DNA from: Vicinamibacteria bacterium
GTDB lineage: Bacteria; Acidobacteriota; Vicinamibacteria; Vicinamibacterales; UBA2999
Direction of reading: 5' to 3'
NCBI GenBank assembly: GCA_025938035.1
Contig: JAICQE010000038.1
Span: forward strand, 1 to 27,555
Length of the DNA: 27,555 nucleotides
The notes below the pieces were generated by a model. It worked only from the letters and a program-made list of their open reading frames with translations. It did no database searches and was not told where the DNA came from. Positions 8,099 to 15,871 of this stretch are shown here, piece after piece; within the stretch, counting starts at the first letter, position 1; each line of letters opens with the position of its first letter. The translations under genes and the position numbers were made by a program.

Positions 8099-9080
8099 GC
8101 ACCAGCCCGTGCTGCTCGAAGGTGTAATCGAGGACGCTCGCTCCGCCGGAGGCGAGCGCCTCGGCGATCTCCGACCGGCGATCCGGCGGGCCGTAGCAGA
8201 ACAGGCATCCGCCGCCTCCGGCCCCGCACACCTTCGCCGCCGTGGCGCCCGCCGTCGTTGCCCGCGCGATCAGCTGCTCGATCGCCGGGGTCGTCACGCC
8301 AGGCGCAAGCCGCTTGCGGTTTTGCCATTCCGCGGCGATGGCCGAGCCGACGCCGTCCCAGTCGCCACGGACCAGCGCGTCGCGCATCACCGCGGCCGTG
8401 TCGCGAATCCGCTCGAAACAATCGAAGATGTGGCGATCGCCGTCAACGTGTTTCTTGGTGATTTCCCAGTTGTTGGTACCCGAGTTGCGCGGTTCACCCG
8501 TGTAGCAGAGAACGATGCGGCGCTGCAGTTCCTTCAGGTCCACATCGAGCGGTACGCGGCGGACGCCGTCCACGTCGAGCTCGAGCGCCGCGAGGCCCCC
8601 GTAGAGCGCCGGGCGGTAATCCTGCAGTCCCGTCGGCACATTGATCGCTTGCGCCTCGATGTTCATGGCGATCTGCAGGAGTGCCTCGGGTTCGTAATGC
8701 ACCCGGCGCCAGTCGGCCAGCGCCGCGCACACCGCCACATTCAGCGCCGAGGAGCCGGCGATGCCAGCCCCCGCCGGCGACTGGCTGTTCGTCGTCAGCG
8801 TGATCCCGTGCCCTTCGAAGAAGTGCACCAGCAGCGACAGCAGGCGCAGGCGCCGCTCGGTCCGGAGGTCCTGCCATCTGGCTGCCTCGACGGTCATCGA
8901 CGTGTCGTCGGACTGGATGACGATGCGCTCGTCCGAGCGCGTGACGAGTCGAGCGCTGGCGCGCAGGCTGATCGCCGCGTTCAGCGTCTGCGCGCCGGGG
9001 TGGAACAGGTAGAGGGGCCAGATGTCGATCGTGCCGCCCGCGAGATCGATGCGTGTCGGGGCAGAAGTCGCGATGTTCAT
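8091..9080 (-). CDS. GHMP-family sugar kinase (HddA/mevalonate-kinase-like)
   Basis: A 329-residue ATP-dependent small-molecule kinase of the GHMP fold. The N terminus SAPTRIDLAGGTIDIWP (6-22) is the substrate-binding start seen in HddA-type heptose-7-phosphate kinases and galactokinase relatives. The ATP loop appears as SPAGAGIAGSSALNVAV (about 101-117). The C-terminal GHMP motif is AAKVCGAGGGGCLFCYG (about 284-300). The NRKRLAPGVTTPAIEQLI stretch is also typical of HddA relatives. The natural substrate (heptose, fucose or another sugar) cannot be read from the sequence, and no heptose-pathway neighbours are present. No Shine-Dalgarno sequence precedes ATG 9080, but a TATAAT lies 9 bp upstream, suggesting a leaderless message. 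polX follows with an 8-bp overlap. Confidence 0.85.
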   Translation of the reverse strand: MNIATSAPTRIDLAGGTIDIWPLYLFHPGAQTLNAAISLRASARLVTRSDERIVIQSDDTSMTVEAARWQDLRTERRLRLLSLLVHFFEGHGITLTTNSQSPAGAGIAGSSALNVAVCAALADWRRVHYEPEALLQIAMNIEAQAINVPTGLQDYRPALYGGLAALELDVDGVRRVPLDVDLKELQRRIVLCYTGEPRNSGTNNWEITKKHVDGDRHIFDCFERIRDTAAVMRDALVRGDWDGVGSAIAAEWQNRKRLAPGVTTPAIEQLIARATTAGATAAKVCGAGGGGCLFCYGPPDRRSEIAEALASGGASVLDYTFEQHGLVRG

Positions 9081-9089
9081 CGAATCGGC

Positions 9090-9095
9090 ATTATA
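9090..9095 (-). promoter_or_regulatory. Perfect -10 box 9 bp before the GHMP kinase start
   Basis: On the minus strand TATAAT is followed by 9 bp and then the ATG of the GHMP kinase; it lies only 4 bp after the stop codon of the upstream NmrA-like gene. A start site 6-9 bp downstream of the box would place the 5' end of the RNA at or next to the ATG. No convincing -35 hexamer is visible. Confidence 0.55.
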
Positions 9096-9099
9096 GAAC

Positions 9100-9954
9100 T
9101 CAGTTCGCCGCGGACATCCGGGTGCGCGCGAAATCGGCGACGCTCGTCAGCCGTACACCGTAGGTCCGGCTCGTCTCGCCCATCGGAACAGGGGAATCGA
9201 ACATCTCGAGCGCTGCGGCGAGCGCCCATACCGGCTCAGGCACGCCGGGAATCGGTTCGCCCGGCGCCACGCTGCGGATTGCAACCGGCCGGCCCAGGGC
9301 GCGCTCATAGGCGCCGACGACATCACGCAGGGTCACCGCGTCGGGGCCGCCGAGAACGAGCGTCGAATCCCGCGCGGCCGGCGTGAACAACGCCGCCGCG
9401 GCAAACGCCGCGACGTCCTGTTCGGCGATGAACGCGTGACGACGGTTGGATTGGCCGACAAGCGTCACCGGCTGGCCTGAGGCCGCGGCCCCTTCAATCA
9501 GCATCGGGAACCAGACGTCCATGAACCCATTCGGCTGGAGGATGGTATGGGCCATCCGGCTCGCGCGGAGCGTCCCCTCCACGGCAGCCTTCACTCTGAA
9601 CAGAGGAACCGGGCTCTGATCGGAAGCGCTGAGCGTGGACGTAAAGACGAAGTGCTCGACTCCGGCGTGCTCGGCCGCGGCAATCAGGTTTTGGTTTCCC
9701 AGGAGATCGACGTTTTCGATGGTGTCGGTTCCGGTTTTCGACACGCTTGCGGTCGTGACGACCGCGCGCACCCCGTCGCAGGCCCGCTCGAGGCTGTCGC
9801 GATCGAGCAGGTCCCCGCTGGCGAGAGAGACACGGTCAGGCAGAGCCGGGGACTTCCCGGGCCGGACCAGTGCTCGAATGTTTTCGCCGCGTGCCAACAG
9901 CTCCGCCGTGATCTTGCGCCCAAGTGACCCGGTGGCGCCGACGACCAGGATCAT
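9100..9954 (-). CDS. NmrA-like NAD(P)-binding protein (atypical SDR)
   Basis: A 284-residue Rossmann-fold protein. MILVVGATGSLGRKI at the N terminus carries the glycine-rich GxxGxxG dinucleotide loop. FVFTSTLSA (about 106-114) follows the fourth strand, and HTILQPNGFMDVW (about 137-149) resembles the NmrA/azoreductase-like SDR_a5 group, which lacks the classic YxxxK pair. Members are NAD(P)H-dependent reductases or redox sensors; the substrate is unknown. ATG at 9954 was chosen because an AGGAGG box sits about 6 bp upstream (complement of 9961-9966) and the Rossmann motif starts immediately; the open frame extends to 10011 without support. It is divergent from the TIGR03435 gene across a 74-bp spacer, and the GHMP kinase follows 19 bp downstream. 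Confidence 0.85.
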   Translation of the reverse strand: MILVVGATGSLGRKITAELLARGENIRALVRPGKSPALPDRVSLASGDLLDRDSLERACDGVRAVVTTASVSKTGTDTIENVDLLGNQNLIAAAEHAGVEHFVFTSTLSASDQSPVPLFRVKAAVEGTLRASRMAHTILQPNGFMDVWFPMLIEGAAASGQPVTLVGQSNRRHAFIAEQDVAAFAAAALFTPAARDSTLVLGGPDAVTLRDVVGAYERALGRPVAIRSVAPGEPIPGVPEPVWALAAALEMFDSPVPMGETSRTYGVRLTSVADFARTRMSAAN

Positions 9955-10028
9955 GTGCTGCCTCCTGCGACGGTAGTCTATGGCACGAGTCACAGCCATC
10001 GCTCGTATCATCCTCGCGGGAGGACGTG

Positions 10029-10766
10029 GTGCGCGTGACGCTGCTAGTGGGTGGTCTCGTCACCTGGCTCGCCGTGAGTATCGGCGCCCAGTCGATTCGG
10101 GCATTCGAAGTAGCGACCGTCAAGCCCAGCGGGCCCGATAGCCCACCCATGTCGCTTCAGCGGCAGCCGGGCGGCCTCGTGACGTCCAACACGTCGCTGG
10201 CTTTTCTCGTCGGCTGGGCGTTCGGTCTGGACGAAGGCCGGTTATACGCATTGCCAAGGGGTGCGGACACGGCGCGCTTCGACATCGTCGCAAAGACACC
10301 GGACAATCTTCGCCCTGGCGAACTGCAGATGATGATGCGTACGCTGCTCGCCCGACGTTTCGGGCTCGTCGCCCATTCCGAACAGCGGAACCTGATGTCG
10401 TACGTGCTCGTGACGGACCGCGACGCCCTGAAAGTCGGATTGACGATTCCGGCGGAGGCGCCGGATGCGAATCCATTCTCGACAACGACAGCCGGCGTGC
10501 TCACAGGCCGCCGCGTCACGATGGATATGCTTGCCAAGGCGCTCTCCAGTCAGCTGTCGGCACCGGTCGAGAACGCAACGAAGGTTGCCGGCAGCTTCGA
10601 TTTCACGCTGCAGTGGCAACCCGATGGGGCGCCGATCGGAGACGTCTCCCGGCCGTCGCTGTTTACCGCGATTCGCGAACAGCTTGGACTTCGACTCGAC
10701 GTGCGTCGCGCCCCTGCGGACGTCATCGTCATCGATCGCCTGTCGCTGACACCAACGCCCGATTAG
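10029..10766 (+). CDS. Secreted TIGR03435-family protein
   Basis: A 245-residue protein with a signal peptide (RVTLLVGGLVTWLAVSIGAQ) followed by the family layout: FEVATVKPSG directly after the signal, FDIVAKTPDNL, LQMMMRTLLARRFGLVAHSEQR, a MDMLAKALSSQLSAPVENAT segment, GSFDFTLQWQPDG, and the C-terminal SLFTAIREQLGLRLDVRRAPADVIVIDR. TIGR03435 proteins are uncharacterised and greatly expanded in soil Acidobacteria such as Solibacter, so this gene is the main lineage clue. A GGGAGG box at 10018-10023 suits GTG at 10029 (in-frame alternatives at 10026 and 10035); the frame open from 9924 runs through the divergent promoter region and was rejected. It may be co-transcribed with, or terminated before, nagZ. 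Confidence 0.88.
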   Translation: MRVTLLVGGLVTWLAVSIGAQSIRAFEVATVKPSGPDSPPMSLQRQPGGLVTSNTSLAFLVGWAFGLDEGRLYALPRGADTARFDIVAKTPDNLRPGELQMMMRTLLARRFGLVAHSEQRNLMSYVLVTDRDALKVGLTIPAEAPDANPFSTTTAGVLTGRRVTMDMLAKALSSQLSAPVENATKVAGSFDFTLQWQPDGAPIGDVSRPSLFTAIREQLGLRLDVRRAPADVIVIDRLSLTPTPD

Positions 10767-10789
10767 CCACTACACGACAAGGAACGCGC

Positions 10790-10821
10790 GAACACGAACC
10801 GCAAGCCGTGTTCTTTATAAT
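10790..10821 (+). promoter_or_regulatory. Inverted repeat plus TATAAT promoter of the cell-wall operon
   Basis: GAACACG (10790-10796) and CGTGTTC (10807-10813) form a 7-bp hairpin or operator with a 10-bp centre, followed at once by TATAAT at 10816-10821. Only 6 bp separate the box from the GTG start of nagZ at 10828, so the transcript is probably leaderless. The inverted repeat occupies the place of the -35 element, so it could be a regulator site; alternatively it ends the preceding gene. Confidence 0.5.
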
Positions 10822-10827
10822 GGTTCC

Positions 10828-11916
10828 GTGCCAACGGCCATCCGACGCGAGATCGGTCAGCTGCTGATCGGAAGTCTCGCCGGTTCCACCATTCCCCCTG
10901 AGATTCGGTCGATTGCGCGCGAGTTCTCGCTTGGTGGCGTAACCCTGTTCTCGCGGAACATCGAAGCGCCCGAGCAGGTGGCGGAGCTCTCTATCGACCT
11001 GCAGACGCTGGCTTCGGACCTGCCGCTCTGGGTCGCCGTCGATCAGGAGGGCGGGCGAGTGGCGCGGCTCCGGAAGCCGTTCACCGAGTGGCCGCCGATG
11101 GCGGTGCTCGGGCGGAGCGGCAGCGTCGATCTCGCATCCCGCTTTGCTGCCGCGCTGGCCGCGGAGCTGAAGGCGGTTGGCGTCACGCTCGATTACGCAC
11201 CGGTCCTCGACATCCACACCAATCCGAAGAACCCGGTCATCGGCGATCGCGCGCTGGCGGAGGATGCGGAGCTGGTTGGCCGCCTCGGAGCGGCCATCAT
11301 CCGCGGCCTGCAGGACAATGGCGTGGCGGCGTGCGGCAAGCATTTTCCCGGCCACGGCGATACGTCGGTCGATTCGCATCTCGAGCTACCACTGGTGGAG
11401 CATCCGCCCGACCGCATCCGCCGGGTTGAATGCGTTCCGTTCCGCGAGGCTGTTCGTTCTGGCGTTGCGTTCATCATGACCGCGCACGTGCTGGTGCCCT
11501 CGCTGGACGAAGACCGGCCCGCGACGCTGTCGCCAAAAGTCGTACAGGCGATCATGCGCGACGAGCTCGGCTTCCAGGGCGTGATCCTGAGCGATGACCT
11601 GGAAATGAAGGCGATAGCCAAGTCTTACGCGGTGCCGGAAGCAGCGGTACAGGCGATCGCCGCCGGCTGCGACGGCCTGCTGATCTGCAGCGGCGCCGTC
11701 GATGTGCAGGCGGCCACGCTGGAGGCCCTGGTGCATGCGGTCGAGGACGGACGGATCTCGTACCAGCGCGTTGAAGACGCCTTGAAGCACCTGCGTCAGG
11801 CCAAAGAACGGTTTCTGGCCGCGCCGGTCGGATCCCTGCGCGCGCCGCGCCTGCAGCATGTCCTTGGCTGTGACGCTCACCAGCGGATCTCCGAGGAGAT
11901 GTCGCGCTTCCTGTGA
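10828..11916 (+). CDS. nagZ: Beta-N-acetylhexosaminidase NagZ (GH3)
   Basis: NagZ removes the N-acetylglucosamine residue from 1,6-anhydro-muropeptides during peptidoglycan recycling in the cytoplasm. The 362-residue protein has the GH3 features: LGGVTLFSRNI (about 36-46), VAVDQEGGRVARLR (about 70-83), CGKHFPGHGDTSVDSHLELP (about 169-188) with the His/Asp pair of the flexible loop, and QGVILSDDLEMKAI (about 250-263) with the nucleophile Asp. No signal peptide, matching a cytoplasmic recycling enzyme. The GTG at 10828 is predicted from the 6-bp distance to a TATAAT box; no ribosome binding site is present. First gene of a six-gene overlapping operon; the stop overlaps ldcA by 4 bp. Confidence 0.93.
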   Translation: MPTAIRREIGQLLIGSLAGSTIPPEIRSIAREFSLGGVTLFSRNIEAPEQVAELSIDLQTLASDLPLWVAVDQEGGRVARLRKPFTEWPPMAVLGRSGSVDLASRFAAALAAELKAVGVTLDYAPVLDIHTNPKNPVIGDRALAEDAELVGRLGAAIIRGLQDNGVAACGKHFPGHGDTSVDSHLELPLVEHPPDRIRRVECVPFREAVRSGVAFIMTAHVLVPSLDEDRPATLSPKVVQAIMRDELGFQGVILSDDLEMKAIAKSYAVPEAAVQAIAAGCDGLLICSGAVDVQAATLEALVHAVEDGRISYQRVEDALKHLRQAKERFLAAPVGSLRAPRLQHVLGCDAHQRISEEMSRFL

Positions 11917-12842
11917 GCCGCCGACTTCCAGCCGCCCTCACACCTGGCGACCGCATCGCCGTCGTGTCGCCGGGAAGCGCGTTCGCACGTGAAGAGTTCG
12001 ACGCCGGGGTGGCGGAGCTCAAGCGGCTCGGCTTCGTTCCGGTGTATGACGAAACCGTTTTCGCGCGCGAGGCCGGTTATCTGGCCGGCACGCCTGAACT
12101 GCGGGCAGGCGCCTTCTTGCGCTTCTGGCGCGATCCCGGCATCCGCGCCTTGATTGCGACGCGCGGCGGCTACGGCAGCGTCCAGCTGCTGCCGCTGCTC
12201 GACCGCACAACGATGACGGCCACGCCCAAGCTGTTCATCGGCTACAGCGACAACACCTCGATCTTGTCGTGGCTGACGTGCCAGTGCGGACTGACGGCGC
12301 TGCACGGCCCGATGCTGGATCGGCGGCTGTCACGGGGTGCGGCGGGCTACGACGAGAGCTCGTTCATGGCGCTGACGCAAGGTGGCGCCGGCCTGACGCT
12401 GGCGCCCGACGGGCTGCTGGTGTTTCAGGACGGCGAAGCGGCGGGCCCTCTCCTCGGCGGCACGCTCACGCAGCTCGCCGCGTCGCTTGGCACACCGTAC
12501 GCGTTCGATCCTCCTCAAGGTTCGATTCTGTTCATCGAGGATGTCAACGAGCGCCCCTACCGGATCGATCGGATGCTGACGCAGCTGCAGTTGGGCGGGG
12601 TGCTGGCGCGGGCCTCCGGGATCGTCTTTGGCGAGATGCGATCCTGCGATGAAGAAAGCGGCAAGGTGACGGCCCGAGGCGTCATCCAGCGGCTCATGCA
12701 GCGCTTCCCGGGACCGGTGGTGTACGGGTTTCCGTCGGGCCATACGGCCGGTCCGTGCTGGACCCTGCCGCTGGGCGTCCAGGTTCGTCTGACGACGCGG
12801 CCGCACCCGTCGCTGCTGGTGGAGGAAGCGCCCGTTGGCTGA
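11913..12842 (+). CDS. ldcA: Muropeptide LD-carboxypeptidase (S66 family)
   Basis: LdcA cuts the terminal D-Ala from L,D-linked tetrapeptides so that the tripeptide can be reused by Mpl. The 309-residue protein matches peptidase family S66: LTPGDRIAVVSPGS at the N terminus, IATRGGYGS (about 81-89), LFIGYSDNTSIL (107-118) with the nucleophile Ser112, FIEDVNERPYRIDRML (207-222) with Glu209, and GFPSGHTAG (272-280) with His277, completing the Ser-Glu-His triad. The GTG start overlaps the nagZ stop (GTGA). With nagZ upstream and mpl downstream it completes a recycling module, and the absence of a signal peptide fits cytoplasmic action. Confidence 0.94.
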   Translation: MSRRLPAALTPGDRIAVVSPGSAFAREEFDAGVAELKRLGFVPVYDETVFAREAGYLAGTPELRAGAFLRFWRDPGIRALIATRGGYGSVQLLPLLDRTTMTATPKLFIGYSDNTSILSWLTCQCGLTALHGPMLDRRLSRGAAGYDESSFMALTQGGAGLTLAPDGLLVFQDGEAAGPLLGGTLTQLAASLGTPYAFDPPQGSILFIEDVNERPYRIDRMLTQLQLGGVLARASGIVFGEMRSCDEESGKVTARGVIQRLMQRFPGPVVYGFPSGHTAGPCWTLPLGVQVRLTTRPHPSLLVEEAPVG

Positions 12843-14256
12843 ACGCAGGCGGATACACCTGATAGGAATCTGCGGAACGGCCATGGCGACGCTGGCGGCG
12901 TTGCTCAAGAGCCGGGGCCACGACGTGCGCGGATCCGACCAGAACGTGTATCCGCCGATGAGCGACTTTCTCGCCGCGGAGCAGATTCCGACCCTCAGCG
13001 GGTACGATGCGGCGAACATCACGACCGGCGTGGACCTGGTCGTGGTCGGCAACGCCATCTCGCGCGGCAACCCCGAGCTCGAGGCCGTACTCGAGCGCAA
13101 GATTCGCTATTGCTCGCTTCCCGAAGTCATTCGCGATCAATTTCTGTGGGGCGCCGAATCGGTTGTCGTTGCCGGGACGCACGGCAAAACGACGACCACG
13201 TCGCTGACGGCATGGCTGCTGACACACGGGAAGCTGGATCCCACGGTGCTGGTTGGCGGGATCGCCTTGAACTTCGGCACGGACGGATCCAGCTACCGGA
13301 TAGGGGCCGGGCGCCATTTCGTCATCGAGGGCGACGAGTACGACAGCGCCTTTTTCGACAAGACGGCGAAGTTTCTCAAGTACCTGCCGGATATCGCGAT
13401 CATCAACAACATCGAGTTCGATCACGCCGACATCTACGCGGACATCGACGAGGTAAGGCTGGCATTCCGCAGGCTGGCCAACCTGGTACCGCGCAACGGG
13501 TTGCTGCTCCTCGGGACGGACAGTCCCGACGCCGCGGCGCTCGAAGCCGTCGCGGTCAGCCCCGTCGAAACGTTCGGCCTGAACGACGGCGCCGTGTGGC
13601 AGGCGCACGACCTGCGCACGCGCGACGGCGTCACCCATTTCAACGTGCGTCGGCACGGCGAGCCGTACGCGGCATTCGACTCGCCGCTGCTTGGCGTCCA
13701 CAACGTTCGCAATGCGCTCGCCGCGATTGCCGTCGGCGCCAGGGCCGGACTCGGGCCCGACCAGCTGGCGTCGGGACTGCGTGCATTCAAAGGAATCAAG
13801 CGGCGGCTCGAGGTGGTTGGCGTCGCGCGCGGCGTGACCGTCCTGGATGACTTCGCGCACCATCCGACGGCTGTCTTCGAGACGCTGTCGGCGTTGCGGA
13901 GCGGCTATCCCGAGCGGCGGATCTGGGCGGTCTTCGAGCCGCGTTCCGCCTCATCGTGCCGGCGTGTCTTTCAGGAGGCGTTCGCGGCCGCGTTCGGCGC
14001 CGCCGACGAGGTGGTCGTCGCGGCCGTGTTCCGTTCGTCGCTGCCTGAGGCGGAGCGGCTGGATGCCGATCGACTGGTTGCCGATCTGCGCGCCCGCGGC
14101 ACACGGGCTCAGCACGTTCCCGACAACGACGACATCGTCGCCACCATTGTCCGCGAGCACCGTGATGGCGATGTGATCGTGCTGATGTCCAACGGCGGTT
14201 TTGGCGGCATCCATCGGAAACTGCTTCGGGCGCTCCACGACCGTGGCGGCAATTAA
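12835..14256 (+). CDS. mpl: UDP-MurNAc:L-Ala-gamma-D-Glu-meso-DAP ligase Mpl
   Basis: Mpl attaches recycled tripeptide directly to UDP-MurNAc using ATP, bypassing MurC, MurD and MurE. The 473-residue protein has the Mur-ligase order: IHLIGICGTAMATLAALL (7-24), VVVGNAISRGNPELE (69-83), the ATP loop GTHGKTTTT (114-122), EGDEYDSAFFDK (165-176), which is characteristic of Mpl rather than MurC, HNVRNALAAIAV in the middle domain and DDFAHHPTAV in the C-terminal domain, plus SNGGFGGIH near the end. The start is TTG at 12835, overlapping ldcA by 8 bp; no later start keeps the beta strand and GICGTAM loop. The specificity implies meso-diaminopimelate in the cell wall. Confidence 0.95.
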   Translation: MAERRRIHLIGICGTAMATLAALLKSRGHDVRGSDQNVYPPMSDFLAAEQIPTLSGYDAANITTGVDLVVVGNAISRGNPELEAVLERKIRYCSLPEVIRDQFLWGAESVVVAGTHGKTTTTSLTAWLLTHGKLDPTVLVGGIALNFGTDGSSYRIGAGRHFVIEGDEYDSAFFDKTAKFLKYLPDIAIINNIEFDHADIYADIDEVRLAFRRLANLVPRNGLLLLGTDSPDAAALEAVAVSPVETFGLNDGAVWQAHDLRTRDGVTHFNVRRHGEPYAAFDSPLLGVHNVRNALAAIAVGARAGLGPDQLASGLRAFKGIKRRLEVVGVARGVTVLDDFAHHPTAVFETLSALRSGYPERRIWAVFEPRSASSCRRVFQEAFAAAFGAADEVVVAAVFRSSLPEAERLDADRLVADLRARGTRAQHVPDNDDIVATIVREHRDGDVIVLMSNGGFGGIHRKLLRALHDRGGN

Positions 14257-15871
14257 GGAAGCAGGCGACTCGGCGCTGCTGCTCGAGCTCGAACCGGTGA
14301 TCGACACCAGCGTGAATGCCCGCGCCATCGCCATTGCCGCCGCGGTGCGCGACGATGTCATTCCCGGTGTCCGCGACGTCGTCTCGACGTATCGCTCCGT
14401 CGCTGTCTATTTCGACCCTCTCATCACCGACGCGCGGGATGTGCAGGCGAGTCTCGAGCGGGCCGCTGAGAGTCCCGTATCACCGGTGCACGGCCGGCTG
14501 CTGGAGATCCCCGCCGAGTACGGCGGGCAATGGGGCCCCGACCTGGGCGAGGTTGCGTCGTTTTCGGGCCAGAGCACCGAGGCGGTCGTGCGGCGCCACA
14601 GCGAGCGCGAGTATCGCGTGTTCATGATGGGGTTCCTGCCTGGATTTGCGTACCTGGGTCCAGTCGATCCGGCGATCGCCGCCCCGCGGCGCTCGGCGCC
14701 GCGCGAACGGGTGCGCGCTGGCTCGGTGGGGATCGCCGGGCAGCAGACCGGTGTGTATCCCCTCGACTCTCCAGGCGGATGGCAAATCGTCGGCCATACC
14801 TTTACGCGGATGTTCGACGCCGAGCAGTGGCCGGCCGCCCTGCTTGCGCCTGGCGACTCCGTGCGCTTCGTGCCGCGGCCGCACGAACCGCCGCGCATGA
14901 CGGCGCGCGTGAGCGCCGGCGCGCAGTCCACCACGGCGCGACGGTCCGTGACGGTCGTCGAGCCGGGCCTGTTTACCACGATCCAGGACGCAGGACGCTG
15001 GGGGCATCAGGCGAGCGGCGTTCCCGTCAGCGGCGCCATGGACTGGATCGCGTACCGGACGGCGAACGCCATCGTCGGAAACGAGCCAGGGAGCGCTGCC
15101 GTCGAGGCCACCCTGTCCGGCCCGAAACTGCGTTTCGATCAGAAAACGACGTTCGCGATCGCCGGCGCGGATTTCGGCGCCACCCTCGACGGTGTCCGAG
15201 TACCGCATTGCGCGGCCGTCGCCGCTCCCGCAGGCAGTATCCTGCGCCTCAACACGCGTGCGTTTGGCGCGCGGGCATATGTGGCGGTGGACGGCGGCGT
15301 CGATGTTCCACGCGTGCTCGGCAGCCGGTCCACACACCTGCTGAGCCGAATGGGCGGCGCCCAGGGCCGCACGCTGCTGCAGGGAGATCGACTGGGACTC
15401 GGCGCCGAGGGCACGACGAACCGCCGCCGCAGGCCGATCCCCGAGGCGACCGCGTACGGGCGCGGGGGCGGCGCACGGCTGCGCGTACTCGCAGGTCCGC
15501 AGACCGAGTATTTTCCGGCTGATGCGATGGATCTGTTGCAGCGCACGCGATTCATCGTCTCGTCGCAATCGAATCGGATGGGATATCGCCTGCAAGGCGA
15601 TCAGATCCCGCGTCTGCTGGAGCAGGAGATGATTTCGGACGCCGCCTTCACGGGCGGTATTCAGGTGCCGCCATCGGGCGAGCCGATTCTTCTTCTCACC
15701 GACCACCAGACCACCGGCGGATACCCTCAGCTCGCCGTTGTCATTACCGCCGACATTCCGCTCGCCGCCCAGCTCGCGCCGGGGGACTGGGTTGAATTCC
15801 GCGTGTGCTCGCGGTCGGAAGCACTCTCGGCGCTCGTGGCACAGGAAGCACGGCTCCTTGCCTTCGATTGA
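14243..15871 (+). CDS. pxpBC: Fused 5-oxoprolinase subunits PxpB-PxpC
   Basis: A 542-residue natural fusion of the two subunits once annotated as allophanate hydrolase subunits 1 and 2 or KipI/KipA. With PxpA the complex hydrolyses 5-oxoproline (pyroglutamate) to glutamate with ATP. The PxpB half has GFLPGFAYLG (about 130-139) and AGSVGIAGQQTGVYPLDSPGGW (about 159-180). PxpC starts near residue 234 with VTVVEPGLFTTIQDAGRWG, followed by GVPVSGAMD and the later SSQSNRMGYRL and MISDAAFTGGIQVPPSGEP signatures. The GTG start at 14243 lies 14 bp inside the end of mpl. PxpA (LamB/YcsF family) is not in the window. Its position between mpl and murB inside a peptidoglycan operon is unusual. Confidence 0.88.
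   Translation: MAAIKEAGDSALLLELEPVIDTSVNARAIAIAAAVRDDVIPGVRDVVSTYRSVAVYFDPLITDARDVQASLERAAESPVSPVHGRLLEIPAEYGGQWGPDLGEVASFSGQSTEAVVRRHSEREYRVFMMGFLPGFAYLGPVDPAIAAPRRSAPRERVRAGSVGIAGQQTGVYPLDSPGGWQIVGHTFTRMFDAEQWPAALLAPGDSVRFVPRPHEPPRMTARVSAGAQSTTARRSVTVVEPGLFTTIQDAGRWGHQASGVPVSGAMDWIAYRTANAIVGNEPGSAAVEATLSGPKLRFDQKTTFAIAGADFGATLDGVRVPHCAAVAAPAGSILRLNTRAFGARAYVAVDGGVDVPRVLGSRSTHLLSRMGGAQGRTLLQGDRLGLGAEGTTNRRRRPIPEATAYGRGGGARLRVLAGPQTEYFPADAMDLLQRTRFIVSSQSNRMGYRLQGDQIPRLLEQEMISDAAFTGGIQVPPSGEPILLLTDHQTTGGYPQLAVVITADIPLAAQLAPGDWVEFRVCSRSEALSALVAQEARLLAFD

Noticed and set aside
6785..8461. A 558-codon plus-strand frame opposite polX and the GHMP kinase
   Set aside because: polX and the kinase have complete catalytic motifs on the other strand; the antisense product has no recognisable domain.
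9924..10028. N-terminal extension of the TIGR03435 protein
   Set aside because: It would run through the divergent promoter region and the start of the NmrA-like gene and would place residues before the signal peptide.
15738..15857. N-terminal extension of MurB into pxpBC
   Set aside because: It would overlap the conserved end of PxpC; TTG 15858 gives normal spacing to an AGGAAG box and the expected N terminus.
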